The notes: a model not told the origin generated them from the letters alone. A stretch of 31,648 nucleotides of DNA from UMGS75 sp963648435 (GCA_963648435.1 CAVJDT010000020.1:1-31648), one strand, 5' to 3'. Positions 1-8,929 are shown, counted from the first letter of the stretch. Numbers and translations are program-made.

Positions 1-1
1 C

Positions 2-46
2 GTAACATTAAGTGGATTAGTAATCGTACTTAGAAAGAGAAAATAA
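2..46 (+). CDS. 3' end of an unidentified upstream gene (partial)
   Basis: The first bases read in one frame as a short hydrophobic stretch ending in a basic tail (VTLSGLVIVLRKRK) and a TAA stop, one base before the nagZ start codon. A terminal hydrophobic helix followed by Arg/Lys residues fits a membrane protein or a C-terminally anchored surface protein, similar to the tail of the 979-residue protein at 2525-5464. The tight spacing suggests co-transcription with nagZ. The rest lies outside the window, so identity cannot be given. Confidence 0.45.
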   Translation, partial: VTLSGLVIVLRKRK

Positions 47-47
47 T

Positions 48-1613
48 ATGAAAAAATACGACATCAAGAATATGACATTAAAAGAGAAGGTAGGTCAAAT
101 GATTGGTCTTGCCTTCTCGGGAACTGAATACAGTAAAGAACTTGCAATGCAAGTTGAAGAAATCGGAGCGGGCTTAATAATTTATTTTAAGGATAATTGT
201 AGTAACCCTAAACAAATCTATGATTTAAATAAAAAAATCAATGAAAAAGCTCACATTCCTCCCTTTATTGCGATTGACCAAGAAGGAGGAATGGTAGCAC
301 GTGTTACTGAAGGTATTACCCAATCTCCAGGGGCTATGGTTATTGGTGCAACATCCCATTATGATTATGCTTATAAACTTGCTTATAATATGGGACTTGA
401 ACTTCGTGATTTAGGTTTTAACTTTAATTTTGCCCCAGTTGGTGATGTTAACAACAATGCGAAAAACCCAGTAATTAATGTACGTTCATACTCAGAAAAG
501 CCTGAAGAAGTTGCAAAATATGTATATGAAGCTGTTAAGGGTTATAGTGATGCTAAATTAATGACTTCAATCAAACATTTCCCAGGTCATGGTGATACCG
601 CCGTTGATTCTCATGTGGGACTTCCAAAGGTTGATTTTGATGAAGAAAGATTAAATAAAATAGAACTTGTACCATTTAAAGTAGCAGTTGAAAAAGATTT
701 ACCGGGAATCATGGCTAGTCATGTTTTATATACAAAATATGATGACAAATACCCTACAACTTTATCGAAAAAAGTTATAACTGGTTTATTAAGAGAAAAA
801 TTAGGATTTAAAGGATTAGTGGTTACTGATTCATTAACAATGTCTGCGGTATTTGATAACTTCTCACTAGAAGATATTGTCTTACATGGTTTTAATTCTG
901 GCTGTGATATCTTATTGTTGTGTGGAGCTCGTAATGTGGAAATGCAAAAGAAATTTGCGGATACAGCCCTTCATCTTGCCGAAAAAGGTCAAATACCTAT
1001 GGAAATGATTGATGCCTCAGTAGAAAGAATTTTAAAATATAAAGAAATGTATGAAGTAGGAAATATGCCTGAGTCATTTGAATCTATTGAAAAAGAATTA
1101 GAAGAACCTTCAAGAATGGCTTTTGCAAGAAAAGTAATGGATGAAGGTATAACCCTAATAAAAGATGAAAATCATTTACTACCAGTAAAAGAAAATGAAA
1201 AAGTATTAGTGGTTTTCCCTAAAATTAAAGTAGTTACCCTTGCGGAAAATGAAGATAATTCACTAAAATCACTTGGTGATTTTATGCCATTTAAAGTTGA
1301 TAAATTCTATTCTACTCTTGACCCAAATAATGAAGAAAAAGAACAATTGCTAACTCTTTCTAAAAACTATGATAAGATTATTTATTGTAGTTATAATGCT
1401 TGTTTTAATCCTACACAAGCTGATCAAATTAATAGTTTAGATCAAGATAAATTAATTGTTATTGGTGTGCGTACCCCTTATGATTTAGGTGTATTAAAAG
1501 CTAAAACATACCTTATAAGTTATGAAGCAAGCGTACTTAGTTTTGAGTCACTTGCCAAAGTATTGACAGGAAAAATTAAAGCACAAGGCACATGCCCTGT
1601 TACATTAAAATAG
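48..1613 (+). CDS. nagZ: Beta-N-acetylhexosaminidase NagZ (glycoside hydrolase family 3)
   Basis: NagZ enzymes remove the non-reducing beta-1,4-linked GlcNAc from peptidoglycan fragments. The 521-residue protein has the diagnostic loop KHFPGHGDT at residues 176-184, followed by D187-S-H189, the Asp-His dyad used as acid/base in Bacillus NagZ. The nucleophile Asp is at 261 in the VVTDSLTM strand. A shorter C-terminal alpha/beta domain occupies roughly residues 350-521. The N-terminus starts directly in the catalytic fold with no signal peptide or lipobox, unlike the secreted B. subtilis enzyme, so a cytoplasmic location is inferred. It lies 17 bases upstream of nagB and in the same region as namZ, mupG, anmK and murQ, which supports a role in muropeptide salvage. 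The family call is secure; the exact substrate is inferred. Confidence 0.93.
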   Translation: MKKYDIKNMTLKEKVGQMIGLAFSGTEYSKELAMQVEEIGAGLIIYFKDNCSNPKQIYDLNKKINEKAHIPPFIAIDQEGGMVARVTEGITQSPGAMVIGATSHYDYAYKLAYNMGLELRDLGFNFNFAPVGDVNNNAKNPVINVRSYSEKPEEVAKYVYEAVKGYSDAKLMTSIKHFPGHGDTAVDSHVGLPKVDFDEERLNKIELVPFKVAVEKDLPGIMASHVLYTKYDDKYPTTLSKKVITGLLREKLGFKGLVVTDSLTMSAVFDNFSLEDIVLHGFNSGCDILLLCGARNVEMQKKFADTALHLAEKGQIPMEMIDASVERILKYKEMYEVGNMPESFESIEKELEEPSRMAFARKVMDEGITLIKDENHLLPVKENEKVLVVFPKIKVVTLAENEDNSLKSLGDFMPFKVDKFYSTLDPNNEEKEQLLTLSKNYDKIIYCSYNACFNPTQADQINSLDQDKLIVIGVRTPYDLGVLKAKTYLISYEASVLSFESLAKVLTGKIKAQGTCPVTLK

Positions 1614-1630
1614 GAAAGAAGGAATTTAAA

Positions 1631-2356
1631 ATGAAAGTAATTATTGTAAAAGATTATGATGCTATGAGTGATATGGCTGCGGAAATAATCGCTAATAAAA
1701 TAAAAGAAAAGAACAATGCTATATTAGGTCTTGCTACTGGAAGTAGTCCCATTGGCACATATCAAAGATTAGTAAAAAAGTATGAAAATGGTGAAATTAG
1801 CTTTAAAAATATTACAACTTATAACTTAGATGAATACTGTGGAATTGACCGTACTCATCCTCAAAGTTATTATTATTTTATGCATGATAATCTATTTAAC
1901 CATGTTGACATCAAAGAAGAAAATGTTCATCTTCCTGTTGCAAACGGTAAGGATTTAAATGCATGTGCTAAAGAATATAATGATGCTTTAAATAAAATAC
2001 ACATTGATTTACAATTATTAGGTATCGGTGGAAATGGTCATATTGGCTTTAATGAACCTGGTACATCATTTGAACAAGAAACATTTGTTGTTGAATTAAC
2101 TGACAAAACTAGACAAGATAATAAACGTTTCTTTAATAGTATTGAGGAAGTTCCAACTCATGCTATGACAATGGGTATTAAAAACATTATGAAGAGTGAA
2201 GAAATTTTAATGCTTATTAGTGGTTTAAATAAAGCTGATACTGTTGTTAAACTATTAAGTGGTGAAATTACTGAAGATTTCCCTGCTTCAATTCTACATA
2301 AACACCCAAATACAACAGTAATTATTGATCAAGCTGCTTACTCAAAAGTTAAATAA
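1631..2356 (+). CDS. nagB: Glucosamine-6-phosphate deaminase NagB
   Basis: NagB converts glucosamine-6-phosphate to fructose-6-phosphate and ammonia, the last step of amino-sugar catabolism before glycolysis. The 241-residue product matches the usual length. It carries LATGSSPIGTYQ (sugar phosphate binding), NLDEY near residue 60-65, and GIGGNGHIGFNEPG, which holds active-site residues. An in-frame ATG at 1592 overlaps nagZ and adds 13 unrelated residues. The ATG at 1631 is preferred because it follows a purine-rich AAAGAAGGA site and begins at the normal family N-terminus. A strong terminator follows the stop. The deacetylase NagA that should supply its substrate is not in this window. Confidence 0.94.
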   Translation: MKVIIVKDYDAMSDMAAEIIANKIKEKNNAILGLATGSSPIGTYQRLVKKYENGEISFKNITTYNLDEYCGIDRTHPQSYYYFMHDNLFNHVDIKEENVHLPVANGKDLNACAKEYNDALNKIHIDLQLLGIGGNGHIGFNEPGTSFEQETFVVELTDKTRQDNKRFFNSIEEVPTHAMTMGIKNIMKSEEILMLISGLNKADTVVKLLSGEITEDFPASILHKHPNTTVIIDQAAYSKVK

Positions 2357-2361
2357 TTTAC

Positions 2362-2391
2362 AAAAAGAGTTGTTAATAACAGCTCTTTTTT
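2362..2391 (+). terminator. Rho-independent terminator after nagB
   Basis: A 10-bp stem (arms around 2365-2374 and 2378-2387, with one G-U pair) closes a three-base loop and runs into six T residues. It separates the nagZ-nagB transcript from the surface-protein promoter. Confidence 0.85.
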
Positions 2392-2452
2392 CCATATTTT
2401 AGTGAAAAAAACATGAAAATAATGAAAATATAAAAAAATGTTGCTTTTCTTC

Positions 2453-2481
2453 TTGCAAAGCGTTTTCATTTGTGCTATAAT
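2453..2481 (+). promoter_or_regulatory. Sigma-A promoter of the 979-residue surface protein gene
   Basis: A -35 box TTGCAA (2453-2458) is separated by 17 bp from a perfect TATAAT (2476-2481). The -10 box is preceded by TGC, giving an extended -10. It lies about 45 bp upstream of the start codon and is bracketed by two operator-like sites. Confidence 0.8.
2455..2468 (+). promoter_or_regulatory. cre/LacI-family operator 1
   Basis: GCAAAGCGTTTTCA matches 12 of 14 positions of the cre consensus TGWAANCGNTNWCA and overlaps the -35 box. Binding by CcpA or another LacI-type repressor here would block RNA polymerase. Which protein binds cannot be read from the sequence. Confidence 0.55.
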
Positions 2482-2486
2482 ATAAT

Positions 2487-2500
2487 CGCAAACGCTTTCA
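2487..2500 (+). promoter_or_regulatory. cre/LacI-family operator 2
   Basis: CGCAAACGCTTTCA matches 12 of 14 cre positions and lies just downstream of the -10 box. Its centre is 32 bp from operator 1, close to three helical turns, so both sites face the same side of the DNA. It shares the GCAAA, CG and TTTC core elements with operator 1. Confidence 0.55.
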
Positions 2501-2524
2501 ATATAATATAAAAGGAGGAAAATT

Positions 2525-5464
2525 ATGAAAAAGTTATTTGCTTTATTAAGTACTTGTGTACTTACTTTAGTAATCGTTGGACTTGCTGCTAAAGCTCCTG
2601 TTGCTGATGCTGCTGCTTCTGACAAATGGACAGTTGACCCAACTCTTGCTGAAGATGAAATCCCTATGTATGAAATGGGTAGTATTTATACTACTTTCCC
2701 TAACTTCTATGATAATACCGCAAAACCAGATGACAAATGGGGCGGTTCTTCAAGAATGTATCCATGGAATGAAACTAGACTACGTGTAGCACAATATGAT
2801 GCAACAGGTGCTGCTACTGGTAAATATTATGCAATTTATTTCTCAGGCTTAACATCTGCTGTTGATTCTAATGGTAATCCTGCATCAGGTGCTGGTAATA
2901 ATATTAATGGTTATGCTTATGATAGTGAAGGCAAACTTACAACTGTAAGAGTTAAGAGTAACACTTATGGAACTGAAAATGTAAAATTCACTTATAAGGC
3001 TACTCCAGCAGACCCATCTTTATCTCACTTAAGACTTAACTATACTGGTGAAGATATTGAATTTGATGGTATCGAATTAGCTGTATCAATCGGCGACAAT
3101 AGTAATGCTCACAACTTCTATAACAGAATGTTCGTTATTGATGGCGAAGGCCGCATTATTCGTGGTTGTGCTATGGACGGCTTCTATCTAAAAGCTGGTG
3201 CTGAAGGCGCTCCTGAAGATGTATGGGCTCCTCAATTCTGCTATGTTAAAGGCGAACTTACTCAATACGTAGAAGGTACTACAGTTTGTGATAAAGTTCA
3301 AGAACAAGAAAAAGATGAAGAAGGAAATCCTGTTTTCGAAGAAGATGGTACTACTCCTGTAATGAAAGAAACAGATGCAGACAATTTCTTATACAAGAGA
3401 TTTGTATGGGAATGGTTCCAAGAAAAACCTACAAACGTTAATACAGTTAGCTGGAAAGCTGAAGGCTGGGATTGCGATTTATGGGACTATGTAATTGATG
3501 CTCCAGAAGGCAGTGGTTATATTGCTATCGCTTTCGTTAATGCAGAAGGTACTAACCATAAGATTAATGAAGATGAAAGAACAGTAACTAACGCTACAAG
3601 AAAAGCTAAAGGCGAAACTGAAATTGCTGCAGATGCAGAACACTATCGTGCATGCGTTGCTACAATCCGTGTTCCTGCTGGCGGTGCTACATTTGATTTT
3701 GGTTACCTTGACAAAGGTGTTGCTGAAGAAGCAGTTAAATTTAATAACATCGTTCGTGGTGCTTTCTACAGTGGACGTACTGTTGATAGTGCTGTATATA
3801 AAACTTACAATTTCTCTACAACTGGCTTAAAAGTTCAAGAAAAAGTTGTTGATGGCAAATCTTATCAATTAATGGATAAAGTTGATAACTATGTTGAAGT
3901 TATGAAAGGCGTATCATTCAAACCTGCTTCAATTATCAACTATCAAGGTTTAGCATCTGGCTTCCAAGAACAAGACAATTTCTTATCATATGCAAAAGAC
4001 TTAGATAAATTATCTTACTCTATGTATGTATCTAAGAATAATAAATCATCTGAAGGCGATATGGTTGTTTATAAATATCCTTATGCTGATAAAGCTGAAA
4101 TGATCGCTGATTTTGAAAATGATGTTAAAGCATTCTTTGCTCCTGGCACTGCTGCTGGTGGTGAAGATGGTAAATGGCAAGACTTTACAGTTGCTAATAC
4201 ATCTGCTGTAGGATGGGATTTCATCTCTACATCTTACAATGCAAACTGCTTCTGGGCAAGTGCTGAAAATAGAACTAAATGGGTATGGATGATTAACTAT
4301 GTTTCAAGTGTTCGTAAAGCTAATAGTTTAGGTACTGCTGCTTGGGATACAATTGATAGTGGATTCACTTCATCTCCTGGTACATTTAATGCTGAAGTTC
4401 AAGCATTCTTAACTAACACTCAATTAAATCCAGGTCAATGGAATAGAACATCTGATTATAGTATTAAAGCAAATGCTGATGGATTCTTACCAAAAGAAAC
4501 TAACCAAGCTTCATTCTTAAATTACACTATTGATACATCTGAAGATGCAGTTGGTACTGTTTACACAGTTAAATTTGTTGTAAGTAACCCTACTGTTAAA
4601 GATACAATGGTTATTCATTATGTAGTTGAAGATGGATATACTCCAATTATCGATGTACATACTGCTAACTTATTCATTAACCCTACAATCGTTGATGGTA
4701 AAGTTACAATCGCTGCAATCGACCCAATGACATTTGTAACTGCTTATGATGGTGCTTATAATGGCAAAACTATTTTAGGTAATGATATTACTCACCGTGT
4801 AGTATTTGAAAGCGAAACATTAGATTTCAGTAAACCTGTTGAAGGTGTTCACCGTGTTGTTGCTACAGTTGCTAACGATGTTAAACATTCTACTAAAGTA
4901 TCATTTGATGTAACTATTCAAGACGTTACTGCTCCATATGTTGACTTTGTTGATTCATTAATTCTTCAATATGGTACTTCATGGAGTCCTGAACTAGTTG
5001 TTAAGAAAGCTATCGATAATGTTGATGGTGACTTAATGGCAAGTACACTTGATTGGTGTGTTGATGAAACTAGTGGAACTAAAGTTAACACTACTAAAGC
5101 TGGTGACTATACAGTTACAGTATCTGTATGGGATGGTGCAGGTAACAATGTTAAATCTAAGAAGATCAAAGTTACAGTTCTTCCTCAAGGATTAACTAAA
5201 GATGATCTTAAGAAAGAATTAGAAGATGTTAATTCTAAATTAGTTGATATCTCTACATATGTTATGTCAGTTGATGGTGCAATTAGTGAACTTCCTAACG
5301 TTGAAGCAATTAAGACTGCAGTAAGTGAAGCAATCGCTAGTACTAATCCTGTAACTCCTGGTGATAATGAAACAAAATCTTGTGGTTCATCTGCAACAGT
5401 TCAAGTTGTTCAATTCTTAGCTGCTGGTTGCTTATTAGCATTCTTGCTAAGAAAAAAACACTAA
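2525..5464 (+). CDS. Large secreted, C-terminally anchored surface protein with Ig-like domain
   Basis: This 979-residue protein begins with a Sec signal peptide (basic MKK, hydrophobic core, likely cleavage after the Ala-rich stretch near residues 28-32). Residues of about 35-780 form a large region I do not recognise, rich in aromatic and Gly/Asn residues. Residues of about 800-885 resemble a DUF5011-type bacterial Ig-like domain (DVTAPYV, DNVDGDL, GDYTVTVSVWDGAGN). A short coiled coil (about 890-940) follows, then KSCGSS (Cys953-Gly954), a hydrophobic helix (957-975) and a basic RKKH end, a three-part layout like C-terminal sorting signals. A strong extended -10 promoter, an AAAGGAGG ribosome site and GCT/ACT/GTT-rich codon use suggest high expression. 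The position between nagB and a sugar-binding lipoprotein hints at a glycan-related surface role, but function is unknown. Confidence 0.8.
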   Translation: MKKLFALLSTCVLTLVIVGLAAKAPVADAAASDKWTVDPTLAEDEIPMYEMGSIYTTFPNFYDNTAKPDDKWGGSSRMYPWNETRLRVAQYDATGAATGKYYAIYFSGLTSAVDSNGNPASGAGNNINGYAYDSEGKLTTVRVKSNTYGTENVKFTYKATPADPSLSHLRLNYTGEDIEFDGIELAVSIGDNSNAHNFYNRMFVIDGEGRIIRGCAMDGFYLKAGAEGAPEDVWAPQFCYVKGELTQYVEGTTVCDKVQEQEKDEEGNPVFEEDGTTPVMKETDADNFLYKRFVWEWFQEKPTNVNTVSWKAEGWDCDLWDYVIDAPEGSGYIAIAFVNAEGTNHKINEDERTVTNATRKAKGETEIAADAEHYRACVATIRVPAGGATFDFGYLDKGVAEEAVKFNNIVRGAFYSGRTVDSAVYKTYNFSTTGLKVQEKVVDGKSYQLMDKVDNYVEVMKGVSFKPASIINYQGLASGFQEQDNFLSYAKDLDKLSYSMYVSKNNKSSEGDMVVYKYPYADKAEMIADFENDVKAFFAPGTAAGGEDGKWQDFTVANTSAVGWDFISTSYNANCFWASAENRTKWVWMINYVSSVRKANSLGTAAWDTIDSGFTSSPGTFNAEVQAFLTNTQLNPGQWNRTSDYSIKANADGFLPKETNQASFLNYTIDTSEDAVGTVYTVKFVVSNPTVKDTMVIHYVVEDGYTPIIDVHTANLFINPTIVDGKVTIAAIDPMTFVTAYDGAYNGKTILGNDITHRVVFESETLDFSKPVEGVHRVVATVANDVKHSTKVSFDVTIQDVTAPYVDFVDSLILQYGTSWSPELVVKKAIDNVDGDLMASTLDWCVDETSGTKVNTTKAGDYTVTVSVWDGAGNNVKSKKIKVTVLPQGLTKDDLKKELEDVNSKLVDISTYVMSVDGAISELPNVEAIKTAVSEAIASTNPVTPGDNETKSCGSSATVQVVQFLAAGCLLAFLLRKKH

Positions 5465-5478
5465 TTAAAAAATAAGTG

Positions 5479-5503
5479 AGGGTGGAGGGAAGACTTCCAC
5501 CTT
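5479..5503 (+). terminator. Stem-loop after the surface protein gene, weak terminator or attenuator
   Basis: A 10-bp stem (5479-5488 with 5494-5503, one or two G-U pairs) closes a five-base loop. The following bases (CTATTTGGG) lack a proper T-run, so termination would be partial. It may lower expression of the downstream acetyltransferase and lipoprotein relative to the surface protein. Confidence 0.45.
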
Positions 5504-5515
5504 CTATTTGGGAAA

Positions 5516-6475
5516 ATGAAAAAAATAATTAAATTATCAAATTATCAAAATAAAGAAGAATTGTATAAATTGTGGAATAGTGAATATGGAAATATATATC
5601 CTATTTCCTCAGAACTTTTTGAAAGAAATTTGCTAAATGCTTATGATGATGCAACTTTAGTCGCAATATTAGATGACAAACTTGTTGGATTTATTATAGG
5701 AAAAATTTGGCAAGAGGAATATAAAATTGAGGCGTACGATAATGTTGGTTGGGTTAGTTTAATCTATGTAGACCATCATTATCGAAAACGTGGAATTGGT
5801 TCAAATTTATTAAAAAAAGTAGAAAGCGAATTTGGATTACTAAATAAAAGTACAATTAATATTGGCCGTGATTATTCAGATTTTTTTCCTGGCCTTCCGA
5901 TTGAACTAAAAGATTCACTTGATTGGTTCATAAAAAGAGGGTATGAAAATCCCGGTTCTACTTATGATTTAGTTTGTAAAAACAAAGGGAAAATGGCCTT
6001 AGTTAATTCTAATTATATCTTCCGTATTGCAACAGTTGATGATAAGGATAACATAATGGAATTCTTACATAACAACTGGCCAGGAAGATGGACTAAAGAA
6101 ATTTTAGATTATTGGAATAATGGAGGTACGGGTAGAGAGTGCGTCATTTGTTTAGATGACAAAAAAGTATGTGCTTTCGCAAAACTTGGTTATCCAAGCA
6201 CAAATGAACAACAAATTAGTAACAGCCTAACATGGCGCAATTGTTTTAGTGCTCTTGGCGGCATTGGTCCACTTGGTGTTGATAAAGAATATCGAGGTCG
6301 TCATTTAGGGTACGATATCGTAGCTTTTGCTAAAAATGTTTTAATTGATGCGGGGGTTACTGATATAATTATTGATTGGACCGGTTTAATAGATTTCTAT
6401 AAAAAATTTGGTTTTGAAATATGGAAATCATATTATTATTTAACAAAAAAATTAAAAAAGGAGATTAAAAAATGA
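5516..6475 (+). CDS. Tandem double-GNAT N-acetyltransferase
   Basis: The 319-residue protein contains two GNAT-type acetyl-CoA binding domains. The first has beta-strand SLIYVD followed by RKRGIG at residues 90-95; the second has GPLGVDKEYR followed by RGRHLG at 260-265 and ends with the typical FYKKFGFE segment (about 294-301). Such proteins transfer an acetyl group from acetyl-CoA to an amine. The acceptor cannot be deduced here; the surrounding amino-sugar genes make a sugar or peptide amine possible. No strong ribosome binding site precedes the ATG. The stop codon overlaps the start of the next gene (ATGA), so translation of the lipoprotein is probably coupled. This is the only TGA stop seen among the genes called. 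Confidence 0.82.
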   Translation: MKKIIKLSNYQNKEELYKLWNSEYGNIYPISSELFERNLLNAYDDATLVAILDDKLVGFIIGKIWQEEYKIEAYDNVGWVSLIYVDHHYRKRGIGSNLLKKVESEFGLLNKSTINIGRDYSDFFPGLPIELKDSLDWFIKRGYENPGSTYDLVCKNKGKMALVNSNYIFRIATVDDKDNIMEFLHNNWPGRWTKEILDYWNNGGTGRECVICLDDKKVCAFAKLGYPSTNEQQISNSLTWRNCFSALGGIGPLGVDKEYRGRHLGYDIVAFAKNVLIDAGVTDIIIDWTGLIDFYKKFGFEIWKSYYYLTKKLKKEIKK

Positions 6476-8916
6476 AATTAAAAAGATTTGTTTTAAGTTT
6501 AGTTGCTCTTCTTCTTTTAGTTGGTGTTGTAGGTTGTGGTAAAGATACTAAAACCTATAAGATTAAGTATGAACTTGATGGTGGCGTATTACCAGCTAGT
6601 TCTGTTGTAACTGAATATGACGGAACTAAAGATATTACATTACCTACTCCAACTAAAGAAGGTTCAACATTCCAAGCTTGGGCTCTTAATTCTAAGAATG
6701 GTAGTAGATTAACTAACAATACTCTTCCTGGAAGTACAAAAGCTGATGTAACTCTATATGCTTTATGGCAAACAAAGAAAACTTATAGTATTACTTATAA
6801 CCTAGATGGTGGAACCCTTCCTGCCGATGCTCCTACAGTATTCGATGAAAAAGGTGTTGCAAGTCTTCCTACGCCAACCAAAGAAGATAAGAACTTTGGT
6901 GGTTGGTATGACAATGCTGAATTCACAGGTACTAAAGTTACTTCTATCGCCGCAAAAACAGAAGCTAATGTTGAATTATATGCACGTTGGGAAAACTTAC
7001 CTTCAGGTGTAAAACACTCAATTACTTATGTTCTAAATGATGGTGTACTTCCTGCTGATGCTCCTACTGAATTTGATGAAGCTGTTGGTCTTTGGGAACT
7101 TCCTGTTCCTACAAAAGAAGGATATTCTTTCAAACAATGGGATAAAGAACACATTACAGCTGGCACAAAAGAAGATGTCGTTTTAACTGCTACTTGGGAA
7201 CAAATTTCAATTTGTAAAATTGAATATGTTGTTGAAGGCGGTACTCTTCCTGCTAATGCTCCTACATCATTCGTTGCAGGTGTTGGTGTTGAACTAGAAG
7301 ATGCTATTTCTAGTACTCCTGGACTTGACTTCTTAAGATGGGAAGATGAAAAAGGAAATGTTTATGAAAGAATTAATCCAAACGTTTACTCTGATGTTAA
7401 ATTAATCGCTGTATTTGGCACAAAAGGCGTTTACAAACCTAAATGGGAATTAAATCAAATTGGTTTCCAAGGTAAAGGTATGGTTTATGAAATAAAAGTT
7501 CTTCCTGTTACTGAATATGACCCATTTGATCCAGGTTATACTGGTTCTCAAAAAGATATCAAACAACAACATCAAGCAAAAATTCAAGCTGCGTATGATA
7601 TAGTTGTTAAATATACTGCTTGGGAAGATTCAGCTCCTTGGGGACCTGAACGTGTTAAACACATTAACAAGAAGTATATGGAAGGTTATGGAGATGTTTA
7701 TGTTATAACAATTGCTTCAACATGGATTCCTACTCTTGTTAAAGGTGGATCAATTGCTGAACTTTATAATATGAATACTGACACTGGTATCTTTGCTGAA
7801 CTTTCATATGATGAAAAAGAACAAACTGAAGAAGGTTATATCCAAAATAGTACAATTAACCAAGCTACATCTGTAAAAGGTAGAGTTTATGGTTATGCAC
7901 TAGGAAATGCAAGACCTGACTACTTCATGTATTACAATGTAGATAAAGTTCAATCTCTAAATCTTGAAGATCCTGCTGAACTTTGGATGAAGGGTGAATG
8001 GACAATGTCTAAGTTTGATTCATGGGTTAAGAATGCTCAAACTAAATTAAGTAAGGGCGAATATGTTCTTGACATGGGCTTTGCAGAAAGTATCATTGGT
8101 TTAACTGCTTCAACTGGTAACCAAATGTCAAATGTTAACCCTCCAAGAATTTTCTTAACTAATAACCAAGTTACAGATAGAATTACATTCTTACAAGAAG
8201 CTTATGCAAGTGGTTTATACTATGCTCGTGGCGTTCAAGACGTTTCTCCAGGCTTCCAAGCTGGTTCAACTCTTCTTCACCATGGAGACTTATGGTTCTT
8301 AAAAGAATCAACAAGATTTAACCCACTAGTTATGACATTCAAGATTGGTGTTGTTCCTTATCCTACAGCTGATGGACAAGGCGGAACTCCTGTTACTACA
8401 ACTGATGTATCTAAAGCTATTAAGCTTGATGGTGATAAATATTTAACAGATGCAAATGGTAACTACATTGAAACTGTTGATATGAGTGAATCTACATTCC
8501 AAATTCCATATACAGGTACTTCTTGCTATGCAGTATTAAATATCGAAAATGGTAAAAATGGTATTAACGCTAAAGTTATTATGAACATTCTTCATGACCT
8601 AATTGCAGGTCTTGGCGATGACCCTAATAATACAGTTAACTTAACAGCTGATGAATCTTATCGTAACTCACTAGAACTTAAACTTGACCGTGAAATCGAT
8701 ATCGAAGTTATCATGTCTTGTCAAGATAATACTTACTTTGAATTAATGGAATTATTATCTATGACAGTTGGTGGTGGCTCACACTTCGGTGATGGTGGTT
8801 TCTGGCCTCTAGCTGCATCAATCGTTAAGAAGAGTGATTCTCCTGTTACAGCACTTAGTGAAGTACTTCCTAAGTACAAACAAGCAATGAAAGATTTAGG
8901 TTATAACATTCAATAA
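6472..8916 (+). CDS. Solute-binding lipoprotein with four InlB-type B repeats (ABC sugar transporter family 1-like)
   Basis: The N-terminus is a lipoprotein signal peptide with lipobox VVGC (Cys22). Four Listeria-Bacteroides (Flg_new/InlB B-type) repeats follow at about residues 29-100, 105-173, 182-243 and 249-316; each starts with an I-x-Y-x-L/V-x-G-G-like strand, contains LPA and PTKEG-like motifs and ends in a W or F strand. From about 325 to 814 the protein looks like an extracellular solute-binding domain of carbohydrate ABC transporters (YYNVDKV and GEWTMSKFDSWVKNAQ segments). The protein is therefore likely a membrane-anchored receptor raised above the surface by a repeat stalk. Its permeases are not in the window. 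The setting with nagZ, namZ and mupG suggests it binds GlcNAc-MurNAc fragments or related glycans, which is inference. A good AAAGGAG site precedes the ATG. Confidence 0.82.
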   Translation: MKLKRFVLSLVALLLLVGVVGCGKDTKTYKIKYELDGGVLPASSVVTEYDGTKDITLPTPTKEGSTFQAWALNSKNGSRLTNNTLPGSTKADVTLYALWQTKKTYSITYNLDGGTLPADAPTVFDEKGVASLPTPTKEDKNFGGWYDNAEFTGTKVTSIAAKTEANVELYARWENLPSGVKHSITYVLNDGVLPADAPTEFDEAVGLWELPVPTKEGYSFKQWDKEHITAGTKEDVVLTATWEQISICKIEYVVEGGTLPANAPTSFVAGVGVELEDAISSTPGLDFLRWEDEKGNVYERINPNVYSDVKLIAVFGTKGVYKPKWELNQIGFQGKGMVYEIKVLPVTEYDPFDPGYTGSQKDIKQQHQAKIQAAYDIVVKYTAWEDSAPWGPERVKHINKKYMEGYGDVYVITIASTWIPTLVKGGSIAELYNMNTDTGIFAELSYDEKEQTEEGYIQNSTINQATSVKGRVYGYALGNARPDYFMYYNVDKVQSLNLEDPAELWMKGEWTMSKFDSWVKNAQTKLSKGEYVLDMGFAESIIGLTASTGNQMSNVNPPRIFLTNNQVTDRITFLQEAYASGLYYARGVQDVSPGFQAGSTLLHHGDLWFLKESTRFNPLVMTFKIGVVPYPTADGQGGTPVTTTDVSKAIKLDGDKYLTDANGNYIETVDMSESTFQIPYTGTSCYAVLNIENGKNGINAKVIMNILHDLIAGLGDDPNNTVNLTADESYRNSLELKLDREIDIEVIMSCQDNTYFELMELLSMTVGGGSHFGDGGFWPLAASIVKKSDSPVTALSEVLPKYKQAMKDLGYNIQ

Positions 8917-8929
8917 TCTAAAAACAAGG

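Noticed and set aside
2338..2625. Minus-strand open frame across the nagB terminator and surface protein promoter
   Set aside because: It crosses a terminator, a promoter and two operators, and overlaps the signal peptide region of a clear gene.
6472..6475. Mycoplasma-type genetic code (TGA read as Trp)
   Set aside because: Trp is TGG in every gene and no in-frame TGA occurs. The one TGA stop is weak evidence alone, because read-through would add only two residues before TAA.
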